Source: Alphaproteobacteria bacterium (GTDB lineage: Bacteria > Pseudomonadota > Alphaproteobacteria > UBA2136 > UBA6156). Taken from it: a stretch of 7,124 bases of DNA. The notes under the pieces are model-generated. The model made no database searches, was not told the origin of the DNA, and saw only the letters and a program-made list of their open reading frames with translations. A program made the position numbers and the translations under genes. Of the stretch, positions 1-6,021 are shown piece after piece; position 1 is the stretch's first letter; the number at the start of each line of letters is the position of its first letter. Where the stretch lies: NCBI GenBank assembly GCA_027489415.1, contig JAIXZU010000145.1, positions 1-7,124 on the forward strand. The letters are read 5' to 3'.

Positions 1-446
1 CCAGCCGCGTGGGGGCGGCGATGGCGGCGGAGTTGGGGTCCATGCGTGTAACCGGGCAGATTGAGGCGTTGTTTACGTTGGCGACTAACCCGATACGTTA
101 CCTTGTTGTGCCAAGGATTCTGGCATGTGTGCTGATGTTGCCGCTGTTGGTGATTCTGGGCAATGGACTTGGGATTTTAGGCGGTTATGTGGTGAGTGTG
201 TGGAGCCTTGGCATACCGGGGCCGCAGTACATGGACAGTGCGATGAGTGCGGTGGGAGCTGAAGGGATCATGATGGCTTTGGTGAAGGCCACTGTGTTTG
301 GCTTGTTGGTGGGGTTGATGGCGACTTACCATGGTTACCACGCCAACGGGGGAGCCCAAGGTGTGGGACAAGCCACGACGCGGGCGGTGGTTTTTGCGGC
401 GGTGGCTATTCTGGTTTCCGACTATTTCATTACGGCGATGATGTAG
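1..446 (+). CDS. mlaE: MlaE-family ABC transporter permease, C-terminal part (5' end outside window)
   Basis: This is the inner-membrane permease of the Mla/MCE lipid ABC transporter, which together with the MlaF ATPase moves phospholipids between the inner membrane and the periplasmic MCE protein. The reading frame is open from the window edge (first full codon at base 3), so about 147 residues of a roughly 260-residue protein are visible. The first visible residues, S-R-V-G-A-A-M-A-A-E-L-G-S-M-R-V-T-Q-like with I-E-A-L after them, match the conserved MlaE cytoplasmic helix that contacts the ATPase. This is followed by N-P-I-R-Y-L-V-V-P-R, a hallmark of the family. Three or so hydrophobic segments follow, ending in the typical G-G-A-x-G-V-G-x-A-T-T-R-A-V-V stretch and a last membrane helix before the TAG stop. 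The GTG at base 9 is internal, not a start. The stop lies 9 bp before mlaF, so the two are in one operon. Identification is firm; the exact substrate is inferred from the family. Confidence 0.93.
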   Translation, partial: SRVGAAMAAELGSMRVTGQIEALFTLATNPIRYLVVPRILACVLMLPLLVILGNGLGILGGYVVSVWSLGIPGPQYMDSAMSAVGAEGIMMALVKATVFGLLVGLMATYHGYHANGGAQGVGQATTRAVVFAAVAILVSDYFITAMM

Positions 447-455
447 GGTGAATTT

Positions 456-1220
456 ATGAAACGTGATGTGAAAATTGAGCTGCGGGATATTTATAAAAGC
501 TTTGGGAGCAAGGCTATTTTGCAAGGTGCGAGCCTGAAAATTGACCGAGGGACGACCCAAGTGATTCTGGGCGGAAGTGGGACAGGCAAGAGTGTGCTGC
601 TGAAATGCCTGCTGGGGCTTGAGGACATTGATTCGGGTCAGATTTTGGTTGATGGCGTGGAGATTTCCCGCTTAAAGGGCACCGAGCGCATGGAGCTGAT
701 GCGGAAGTTTGGGATGCTTTTTCAGGGTGCCGCACTGTTTGACAGTATGACCATTTGGGAAAATGTGGCGTTTGTGCCCCTTCAACAGGGAATGAAGCGG
801 GAACAGGCGAAGGATTTGGCGATTGATAAGCTGAGAATGGTTGGCCTTAAACCCGAAGTAGCGATGCAAATGCCTGCCAGCCTGAGCGGGGGCATGCGCA
901 AGCGCGCGGGACTTGCGCGGGCCATTTGCCATGAGCCGGAGATTATCCTTTACGACGAGCCGACAACGGGGTTGGACCCGATTACGGCGGATGTGATTAA
1001 TGATTTGATTATCAAGCTTCAAGACCAGCTTAAGTGCACCAGTGTGATGATTACCCATGACATGCCAAGTGCCTTCAAGTGTGCTGATAACATGGCATTT
1101 TTATACAAGGGTAAGTTTGTTGCGGAGGGGACGGCGAAAGACTTTAAGACTACTGATAACCCGATGGTCCGGCAGTTTGTGGAAGGGCGCGCGAACGGGC
1201 CGATTGAGGTGACCCAATGA
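456..1220 (+). CDS. mlaF: MlaF-type ABC transporter ATP-binding protein
   Basis: This is the cytoplasmic ATPase that powers the MlaFED-type phospholipid transporter. The 254-residue length is usual for the family. Visible nucleotide-binding motifs, in order: Walker A GGSGTGKS (39-46), Q-loop FQGAALFDS (89-97) with the Mla-typical G-A-L-F-D-S pattern, ABC signature LSGGM (143-147), Walker B IILYDEP with catalytic Glu168 (163-169), D-loop after TTGLDP (170-175), and H-loop His201. The LSGGM-R-K-R form of the signature is characteristic of MlaF/Ttg2A and MceG-like ATPases rather than general importers. The ATG start follows mlaE by 9 bp with a weak purine-rich site (AGGGTG) just upstream, which suggests translation coupled to mlaE. 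The stop codon TGA overlaps an ATG (ATGA at 1217-1220) that opens a 20-codon mini-ORF ahead of mlaD. No key residue is missing. Confidence 0.96.
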   Translation: MKRDVKIELRDIYKSFGSKAILQGASLKIDRGTTQVILGGSGTGKSVLLKCLLGLEDIDSGQILVDGVEISRLKGTERMELMRKFGMLFQGAALFDSMTIWENVAFVPLQQGMKREQAKDLAIDKLRMVGLKPEVAMQMPASLSGGMRKRAGLARAICHEPEIILYDEPTTGLDPITADVINDLIIKLQDQLKCTSVMITHDMPSAFKCADNMAFLYKGKFVAEGTAKDFKTTDNPMVRQFVEGRANGPIEVTQ

Positions 1221-1279
1221 GTAAGGAACAGGCCGTTTGCTTGACATGGCGCGGGATTACGCGGAGCTTGGGGGTATGA
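1217..1279 (+). CDS. 20-codon mini-ORF bridging mlaF and mlaD (possible coupling peptide)
   Basis: An ATG at 1217 overlaps the mlaF stop as ATGA and opens a frame of 20 sense codons (begins M-S-K-E-Q, ends R-S-L-G-V). Its TGA stop at 1277-1279 overlaps the likely mlaD start at 1276 in a second ATGA. The frame therefore begins and ends in start/stop overlaps with its two neighbours, an arrangement that would let ribosomes ending on mlaF re-initiate and be carried to the mlaD start. I recognise no known peptide family, and the sequence has no membrane segment. The peptide itself may have no function, and the open frame may be chance. The overlaps are directly visible; coupling is inference. Confidence 0.3.
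   Translation: MSKEQAVCLTWRGITRSLGV
1263..1266 (+). promoter_or_regulatory. Ribosome binding site choosing the mlaD start
   Basis: GGAG at 1263-1266 lies 9 bases before the ATG at 1276. The earlier in-frame starts (TTG 1237, ATG 1246) lack a well-spaced purine site; the nearest, AAGGA at 1223-1227, is too far from ATG 1246. The 1276 start also puts the hydrophobic N-terminal anchor directly after S-H-E-I-K-V-G, the usual beginning of MlaD-like proteins. Confidence 0.6.
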
Positions 1280-2754
1280 GTCATGAAATCAAGGTCGGGC
1301 TTCTTTTGCTGGCGGCGCTTGCCGTTCTGGCATGGATGAGCGTGGCCAGCGGTACGATAGGATTTGGCCGAGATGAAGAGATGCGCGAGTTCCGGACAGT
1401 ATTTACCGATGTTGAAGGCATTAAAGTTGATAGTCCGGTGAAAATGGCCGGAGTTGATGTGGGTAAGGTGATACGGGTTGAGCTTCAACCAGATGGAACT
1501 GCTGTACTGCGTTTTCATGTTCGCCAAAGTGTTGCTTTACCTGCCAATGTGGCGGCCCAAGTTACCACGAGTGGTTTGATTGGTGAGCGATTTGTAGCGT
1601 TGGTACCCGGGCGCGATGCCAGCCAGCAAGGGGGCGTGCTGGCGCAGGATGTTACTGTACTTCCGGCCGTTGCAACGACGGACCCCGCGAGTATCACAGC
1701 TGATTTTGCCAAAGTGGCGAGTGATATGGAAAGTGTGACCATTATGCTGAAGCAGGTGCTGGGTAACCCCGAAAATGCCCAAAAATTACAGGGCATGATT
1801 GATACTATGGCGGCTTTCAGTGACGAGTTGAAAGATGCCAATACGGCGGGGGCGATTCGTGACCTTGGTGTGGCGACGCACAACCTTGCGAAGATTTCGG
1901 AAGATTTGAAACAGGGCCATAGTGTGTTGGGCCAGTTGCTGGTGAACAGGCCGAGTGGGACAACGCCCGATATGGCGGTGACTTTGCAGGAATTGCAGGC
2001 GGCGGTGCGGGATTTCCGGCAGATTATGGACAAGATTAATAGTGGCCAAGGCACCATAGGACGCCTTGTGAATGATGAGAGCACGGCTAACAAGCTGGAT
2101 GATACATTGGATAGTGTTAATGGTTTAACGGGCGGCCTGAAAGGCTGGGTTGGTGGTGGTGATGAGGTGAGTGGAACGGTGGGCCCCACGAGCCGGACTG
2201 GAGGGTTTGGGGCCGAGTTGATGATAGAGAGTGTTGGCGTTTTAGGAGAGGATTCCGTTTTAAAAGGGAGTGCACAGGCACGGATACGGGCGGGTGACAA
2301 CTTTGTGGACCTCGGGATTCAGGGTGACGGGTTTGCGGCGAAGGCGGAGGGTTCCGATAACATAGGCGGGGCTTACTATGGCAAGGATTTTGGCGAGGAG
2401 TGGAAGTATTCCGCACAAGTTGGGCGGATGGTGACGGATGACGTGGCACTAAGGGCGGGGCTTAAGCACAGCACGGCTGGTGTTGGGGCTGATATGTATG
2501 GGCGCGTGCCATTTGCTGACAAGCGCGTGCGTTACAGCGCTGATTTTTATGATTGGACCGGCCAGAATACCCCCGGGAGTGAGCCGCACCTTGATGTGAC
2601 GGCACGCGCGGATTTGACGCGCAGAGTTTATGGTGTGGTGGGCTATGACAATGTTATGAACGGTGATTATGGCGGCCCGATGGTAGGAATTGGCTTGAAA
2701 TTGGGTGATGCGGCCCCTGCCCCCGGTAAATACGTTGCGCGCAAGGATTTGTAA
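1276..2754 (+). CDS. mlaD: MCE (MlaD-like) substrate-binding protein with long helical and beta-rich C-terminal region
   Basis: This is the periplasmic lipid-binding subunit of the Mla-type transporter, anchored in the inner membrane and expected to form a hexameric ring on MlaE. From the ATG at 1276 it has 492 residues; E. coli MlaD has about 180. Order: a single N-terminal membrane helix (about 6-22); one MCE domain (about 39-113) with F-x-x-V-x-G-I-K-x-x-S-P-V-K-M-A-G-V-x-V-G-K-V and later S-G-L-I-G-E-R-F-V-A-L; a long helical, probably coiled region (about 136-285) holding two G-x-x-x-[IL]-G-x-L-[LV] repeats (about 215-223 and 257-266); a Gly-rich hinge (about 286-310); and a beta-rich tail (about 311-478) with alternating aromatic and polar residues and the segments R-Y-S-A-D-F-Y-D-W, P-H-L-D-V and V-V-G-Y-D-N-V-M-N-G-D. 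Long MCE proteins with this kind of tail are known, in my memory, from delta- and alphaproteobacteria; the tail could be a small outer-membrane barrel. A TTG at 1237 or ATG at 1246 would add 13 or 10 residues. The gene symbol marks the family; the architecture differs from classical MlaD. Confidence 0.88.
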   Translation: MSHEIKVGLLLLAALAVLAWMSVASGTIGFGRDEEMREFRTVFTDVEGIKVDSPVKMAGVDVGKVIRVELQPDGTAVLRFHVRQSVALPANVAAQVTTSGLIGERFVALVPGRDASQQGGVLAQDVTVLPAVATTDPASITADFAKVASDMESVTIMLKQVLGNPENAQKLQGMIDTMAAFSDELKDANTAGAIRDLGVATHNLAKISEDLKQGHSVLGQLLVNRPSGTTPDMAVTLQELQAAVRDFRQIMDKINSGQGTIGRLVNDESTANKLDDTLDSVNGLTGGLKGWVGGGDEVSGTVGPTSRTGGFGAELMIESVGVLGEDSVLKGSAQARIRAGDNFVDLGIQGDGFAAKAEGSDNIGGAYYGKDFGEEWKYSAQVGRMVTDDVALRAGLKHSTAGVGADMYGRVPFADKRVRYSADFYDWTGQNTPGSEPHLDVTARADLTRRVYGVVGYDNVMNGDYGGPMVGIGLKLGDAAPAPGKYVARKDL

Positions 2755-2796
2755 GGTTAGGTTATTGCAGAACAAGCCTGAGGAGCCCCCTGCCCG

Positions 2797-3408
2797 ATGA
2801 ACCAGCCTACCCTGATTGATGTTGCCATTATGCTTGCCCTTGTAGGCAGCGTGCTTGGGGCCTGCCACCGCGGAATTGGCCGCGAAATGCTGCACACAGT
2901 GATGTTTGCGATACTGGTGGCTGTGGGGTATGTGCTCTTCAAGAACCAGACGCAGGCTGCCGGACCGAATGACGTGGTGTTCTGGCTGGTGAACAGCACC
3001 TATTACATGATTACGGCTTATGTGCTGACGTGGGTAGGGATGAAGGTGCTGGCGCCGCTGATTATCGGGCGTGAAGGACTTGGGCTGAGAAGCCGTTTTT
3101 GGGCCGGGATTTTGTGTATGGCCAAGTTGGCTACAGTGATTTTAGGGCTGAACTTGTGGTTTGCGGTTAACAGCCCTGACGTGCACCCCCAGCGGCTGAA
3201 TAGCTTGCCAGTGCTGATGCGGGACAGCGTGTTTGTTCAGTTAAGTGACAAGTTTACGGATGATTTATACCGGTTGCTGGCCAGCAAACAGGTGATTGAG
3301 TACCGCAAGAGCATTGAGCGGCAGCCTACCGAGGAAGAGCAGCGGAAAGCTGAGATGGAGCGGTTGCTGGGGGTTTCTGCGACCAGTTTGAATAATCCGA
3401 TAGAATAA
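2797..3408 (+). CDS. CvpA-family inner-membrane protein
   Basis: This is a 203-residue membrane protein resembling the CvpA (colicin V production) family, whose molecular role is poorly defined and is linked in some bacteria to envelope stress and bile tolerance. Visible: four hydrophobic helices at about 7-24, 32-48, 66-88 and 101-124; the CvpA-like R-G-I-G-R-E motif after the first helix (25-30); the L-R-S-R-F-W-A-G pattern before the last helix (97-104), which corresponds to the family's conserved R-x-x-G-x-x-x-G region; and N-S-P/L-P-V-L-M-R-D-like residues beyond it. The tail (about 165-192) is charged and rich in Glu, Arg and Lys. AGGAG at 2781-2785 lies 11 bases before the ATG, somewhat long but the best site. 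The gene starts 42 bp after mlaD with no terminator between, so it is probably the last gene of the mla operon and may act in envelope maintenance. The family call rests on hydropathy pattern and two motifs. Confidence 0.7.
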   Translation: MNQPTLIDVAIMLALVGSVLGACHRGIGREMLHTVMFAILVAVGYVLFKNQTQAAGPNDVVFWLVNSTYYMITAYVLTWVGMKVLAPLIIGREGLGLRSRFWAGILCMAKLATVILGLNLWFAVNSPDVHPQRLNSLPVLMRDSVFVQLSDKFTDDLYRLLASKQVIEYRKSIERQPTEEEQRKAEMERLLGVSATSLNNPIE

Positions 3409-3475
3409 AAGGCTTCGATTTCAAGGAAGTGCCACAGCTTAGTTAAGGGTGGTGCCTGGTCGGAGATTTGATACG

Positions 3476-3503
3476 AAAAAATGGGGCCCCTACCCCGTTT
3501 ATT
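3476..3503. terminator. Probable bidirectional terminator between the CvpA gene and der
   Basis: GGGG (3483-3486) and CCCC (3493-3496) form a short stem around a 6-base loop, flanked by six A (3476-3481) on the left and TTTATTT on the right. Read rightward, the stem extends through a T-G wobble and three A-T pairs. Read leftward it ends in ATTTTTT. It lies 72-75 bp from the stop of each convergent gene, as expected of a shared terminator. The G-C stem is only 4 bp, so strength is uncertain. Confidence 0.55.
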
Positions 3504-3567
3504 TCGTTCAAATCTGGCCGCAAGGCACGGTATTCCCAAGCTTCGGGGTTTCTGAGTTACTTATTGA

Positions 3568-5262
3568 TTAGCGGCCGTCGCGGGATTTTTTGGCGCGGTT
3601 GTTGGAGGTGTTCCCCTTGGGTGCGTTAGGGTTTTTGTGGATGACGCGGGTGGGTTTACGGCCACCGAACTTGCGCCCTGAGAACGGGTTTTTGTTGGCC
3701 TTGAAGTAGATTTTGACGGGGACGTGTTCCAGCCCCAGAGCCTCCGCCAGCTGGTTGCGGAGGAACTGTTTGTAGGTGTCCGAGACTTCCGAGATGCGGT
3801 TACCCCAGAAGGTGAAGGTGGGGGGGTTGGTGTCCGACTGGCGGATGAACTTCAGGCTGACGACCTTGCCGTTGGCGAGGGGCGGGCTGCGCTTGGCCAG
3901 CACGCGGGACAGCAAGTTGTTGAGTTTGCCTGTGCTGAAGGTGGCATAGGTGTTGTTGAAAACCTCTTCCACGGCCTTCATAAGCGCGTGCATGCCCTTG
4001 CTGTGGAGCGCGGAGATGGCAACGGCGTGCGGAGTGTGCACGGAGGTCATGCGGTGGTGGAGTTGGGTTTTGATATCAGCCAAGCAGGCGGTTTTGTTTT
4101 CGACTTCGTCCCACTTGTTCAGGGCCACGATGAGGGGTTTGTACTGGTTCATGGCGATGGAGGCGATTTGGGCGTCCTGCTGTTCGAACACTTCCCATTT
4201 GCCGGTGCTGATGTTGTGGGTTGAGGCGTCTATGACCAGAATGATCACGTCCGCTTTTTCCACGGCCTGAATGGACTGGCCTACGCTTAAGAATTCCAGA
4301 CTTTCTTTATCCACTTTGGCTTTGCGGCGGATGCCGGGGGTGTCTATCAGCAGATAGGTTTGGCCGTCGTGCTCGAAGTCGTGCGGGACTGCTTCACGCG
4401 TGAGGCCTGCGGTGGGGCCGGTGAGCATGACTTCGTCCCCCAGCAGGGCATTGGTGAGGGTGGATTTGCCGACGTTGGGGCGGCCCATGATGGCGAGGCG
4501 GATGGCGCCTTCGGGGCGTTTGGGGAAGCGGGAATAGGCGGCTTCGATGGCGGCTTCGTCGTTCGGGTCGAAGTCGGTTCCGGTGTCCTCTGTAGCGTCG
4601 TCCTCGGTTGCTTCTGCGGCGGTTTCTGGTGTTTCTTCCTCCGGTTCTTCCTCAGCTTCGGGGGTTTCGGGGATGTGCTTTTTCAGGGCTTGGTAGAGGT
4701 CCTCCAGACCTTGGGAGTGGGCGGCACTGAGGAGGAGCGGTTGGCCGAAACCGAGGGTTTCGACGTCGGCGAGGTGGCCCTCCGAGACGCGGAGGTCCGA
4801 CTTATTCAGCACCAAAATCAGTGGTTTGTTCATTTTGCGGAGGCGTTGCGCGAGGGCACGGTCCGCCGGAGTGACGCCTGCGGCGCCGTCGATAATCAGG
4901 ATGTGGAGGTCGGCCTTTTCGGCGGCGGCGTAGGCGAGCTTGTTGAGGACGGCTTGCAGGGGGGGAGCGTCCGACACCGCTTGATTCAGGCGGCCGTGGC
5001 CGCGGTGGCCGGCGTGGGAGTTTTCGGCGATTTTGCCTTCTTCGATACCGGCGGTGTCCAGCAGCATGAAGCGCAGGCCGAAGAGTTCGCCGGGAGTGCG
5101 GCGGACGTCCCGCGTGGTTCCTGCTTGCGGGTGGGTGATGGCCATGGTGGCGGCGCGCACGGCATTGGTGCGGCTGCCGCGCGCGGGACGTGCCAACACG
5201 TTGAACAGCGTGGATTTACCGACGTTGGGGCGGCCGAGAATGGCGATGGATGGAAGGCTCAT
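3568..5262 (-). CDS. der: Ribosome assembly GTPase Der (EngA), with enlarged first GTPase domain
   Basis: Der is an essential tandem GTPase that acts in late assembly of the 50S ribosomal subunit. Domain 1: G1 GRPNVGKS (10-17), G2 around GTTRD (48-52), G3 DTAG (69-72), G4 NKSD (153-156), G5 near SAA (179-181). Domain 2: G1 GRPNVGKS (260-267), G2 variant GLTRE (286-290), G3 DTPG (307-310), G4 NKWD (382-385), G5 SAL (417-419). A C-terminal KH-like domain (about 440-520) holds the conserved N-P-P-T-F and D-T-Y-K-Q-F-L segments, followed by a basic tail rich in Lys, Arg and Asn. At 564 residues it is long (E. coli 490). Against E. coli Der from memory, there are about 12 extra residues between G1 and G2 of domain 1, about 22 extra after DTAG (with a His/Gly/Arg-rich patch at 82-91), and an acidic linker (about 198-235). 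The start is fixed by the family N-terminus. No convincing ribosome binding site precedes it. It lies alone on its strand, behind the azoR terminator. Confidence 0.95.
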   Translation of the reverse strand: MSLPSIAILGRPNVGKSTLFNVLARPARGSRTNAVRAATMAITHPQAGTTRDVRRTPGELFGLRFMLLDTAGIEEGKIAENSHAGHRGHGRLNQAVSDAPPLQAVLNKLAYAAAEKADLHILIIDGAAGVTPADRALAQRLRKMNKPLILVLNKSDLRVSEGHLADVETLGFGQPLLLSAAHSQGLEDLYQALKKHIPETPEAEEEPEEETPETAAEATEDDATEDTGTDFDPNDEAAIEAAYSRFPKRPEGAIRLAIMGRPNVGKSTLTNALLGDEVMLTGPTAGLTREAVPHDFEHDGQTYLLIDTPGIRRKAKVDKESLEFLSVGQSIQAVEKADVIILVIDASTHNISTGKWEVFEQQDAQIASIAMNQYKPLIVALNKWDEVENKTACLADIKTQLHHRMTSVHTPHAVAISALHSKGMHALMKAVEEVFNNTYATFSTGKLNNLLSRVLAKRSPPLANGKVVSLKFIRQSDTNPPTFTFWGNRISEVSDTYKQFLRNQLAEALGLEHVPVKIYFKANKNPFSGRKFGGRKPTRVIHKNPNAPKGNTSNNRAKKSRDGR

Positions 5263-5313
5263 AGACTGGCTTTAACAGGTTTTGAGCGCGATGGCGAGGG
5301 ATGATGTGTATAC

Positions 5314-5348
5314 GTCGCAAAATGAAAGGAGGGCCTGTGGCCCCCCTT
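5314..5348 (-). terminator. Rho-independent terminator of azoR
   Basis: On the - strand a 10-bp stem with one mismatch (arms 5326-5335 and 5339-5348, A5330 opposite C5344) closes a 3-base loop. It is followed directly by a T-rich tract read as TTTCATTTTG (complement of about 5316-5325). It sits 18 bp after the azoR stop and 52 bp or more before der, so it should isolate der from azoR transcription. der therefore needs its own promoter in 5263-5315, where I see no convincing one. Confidence 0.8.
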
Positions 5349-5365
5349 CCCTGCTTGTGCGGACG

Positions 5366-5929
5366 TTAGGCCGCGAGGTGGCCGATGGTTGCTGTGGCCT
5401 TGGAAATGGCTTCAGCTTTGGCTTCCTGACTGACTGCCACGCCTTCGGCGGAGATGGTTTGGATGTCGGTTATCCCTAAGAAATTAAAGACGTGGGTAAG
5501 ATAAACCGACTGGTGGTTGAGGGCGGCAGCGGGGCTTTGCGGGCCGTAGAAGCCACCGGAGGAGGCGGCGATGATGACGCGCTTGCCACCGGCGAGGCCT
5601 TCCGGGCCGTTTGCGGTGTAGCGGAAGGTTTGGCCTGCGACGGCGATGCGGTCTATCCATGCCTTCAGTTGGGTTGGAACGCTGAAGTTGTACATGGGGG
5701 CGCCGATGACGAGGATGTCCGCGGCTTTGAACTCCGCCATGAGGGTTGCGGACTCTTCCGTGCTGAATTCCGGCAGCGTGAGGTGGGCCAGCGGTTTGGC
5801 GGCGAGGTTGTGGTAAGTGACCTGCGCGGTGGGGTTGAGGGCCTTGAGTTTGGCGACGATTTCGGCAGATAATTGGCTGCTGACGGAGCCTTCGGGCATG
5901 ATGGAGCTGTCGAGGTGGAGGATGTTCAT
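5366..5929 (-). CDS. azoR: FMN-dependent NADH-azoreductase / quinone reductase (AzoR)
   Basis: This is a cytoplasmic flavodoxin-fold enzyme that uses NAD(P)H and bound FMN to reduce quinones, and azo dyes in vitro, by two-electron transfer; its cellular role is probably protection from electrophilic quinones. Its 187 residues match the AzoR family throughout: M-N-I-L-H-L-D-S-S with Ser9/Ser17/Ser18 at the FMN phosphate loop; APMYNF (77-82), the hallmark that contacts FMN; P-T-Q-L-K-A-W-I-D (85-93); A-G-Q-T-F-R-Y-T-x-N-G-P-E-G-L (98-112); S-S-G-G (123-126); and F-L-G-I-T-D-I (150-156) before a last helix. It is about 16 residues shorter than E. coli AzoR between L-A-A (42-44) and APMYNF, in a surface-helix region. 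AAGGAAG (complement of 5936-5942) lies 6 bases before the ATG, a strong site. It is divergent from an HxlR-family regulator gene, the arrangement known for quinone-responsive azoreductases regulated by HxlR-family proteins such as Bacillus YodB. A terminator follows the stop. Confidence 0.95.
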   Translation of the reverse strand: MNILHLDSSIMPEGSVSSQLSAEIVAKLKALNPTAQVTYHNLAAKPLAHLTLPEFSTEESATLMAEFKAADILVIGAPMYNFSVPTQLKAWIDRIAVAGQTFRYTANGPEGLAGGKRVIIAASSGGFYGPQSPAAALNHQSVYLTHVFNFLGITDIQTISAEGVAVSQEAKAEAISKATATIGHLAA

Positions 5930-5955
5930 GGTTTACTTCCTTGGCTGGTTGTGTC

Positions 5956-5972
5956 AGTAACAATTAGTTACT
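5956..5972. promoter_or_regulatory. Inverted repeat 1, candidate operator for the HxlR-family regulator
   Basis: AGTAAC (5956-5961) and GTTACT (5967-5972) form a perfect 6-bp inverted repeat around a 5-base AATTA spacer in the 92-bp region between azoR and the regulator gene. HxlR-family dimers bind short palindromes of this size, often rich in TA steps. The repeat overlaps the candidate promoter elements of both genes, so a bound regulator could block both. The repeat is visible; its role as operator is inference. Confidence 0.55.
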
Positions 5973-5996
5973 ATGTCTCATAAATAGACGTACAAT
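5968..5996 (+). promoter_or_regulatory. Candidate promoter of the hxlR-family gene (overlapping a possible azoR promoter)
   Basis: A -10-like TACAAT (5991-5996, 5 of 6 to TATAAT) lies 17 bases after a poor -35-like TTACTA (5968-5973), about 26 bp before the ATG at 6022. On the other strand TTGTAC (complement of 5990-5995) and TAGTAA (complement of 5968-5973), 16 bases apart, could serve azoR, though both hexamers are weak. If both are real, the two promoters lie face to face on the same 29 bp. Confidence 0.4.
5972..5992. promoter_or_regulatory. Inverted repeat 2, second candidate operator half
   Basis: TATGTCT (5972-5978) and AGACGTA (5986-5992) form an imperfect inverted repeat (6 of 7 positions) around a 7-base spacer. 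It touches repeat 1 and covers the interval between the candidate -35 and -10 of the regulator gene. It may be a second regulator site or chance; it is weaker evidence than repeat 1. Confidence 0.35.
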
Positions 5997-6021
5997 TTGA
6001 ACAGCGCAAGAAGGCACAGCC

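Noticed and set aside
1237..1275. Upstream TTG or ATG starts for mlaD
   Set aside because: No well-spaced ribosome site, and they add a charged extension not typical before the MlaD membrane anchor.
1515..2300. Open frame of 261 codons on the - strand opposite mlaD
   Set aside because: Low-complexity Ser/Pro/Thr-rich translation without domain likeness, fully inside the MCE gene.
4360..5304. Open frame of 314 codons on the + strand opposite der
   Set aside because: It is Gly/Val/Phe-rich with no recognisable domain and lies wholly against der, whose two full sets of GTPase motifs fix the coding strand. It is an effect of codon bias in the complementary strand.
5484..5963. 159-codon frame on the - strand overlapping azoR
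   Set aside because: Arg/Pro/His-rich shadow of azoR in another frame; azoR itself matches its family over its whole length.
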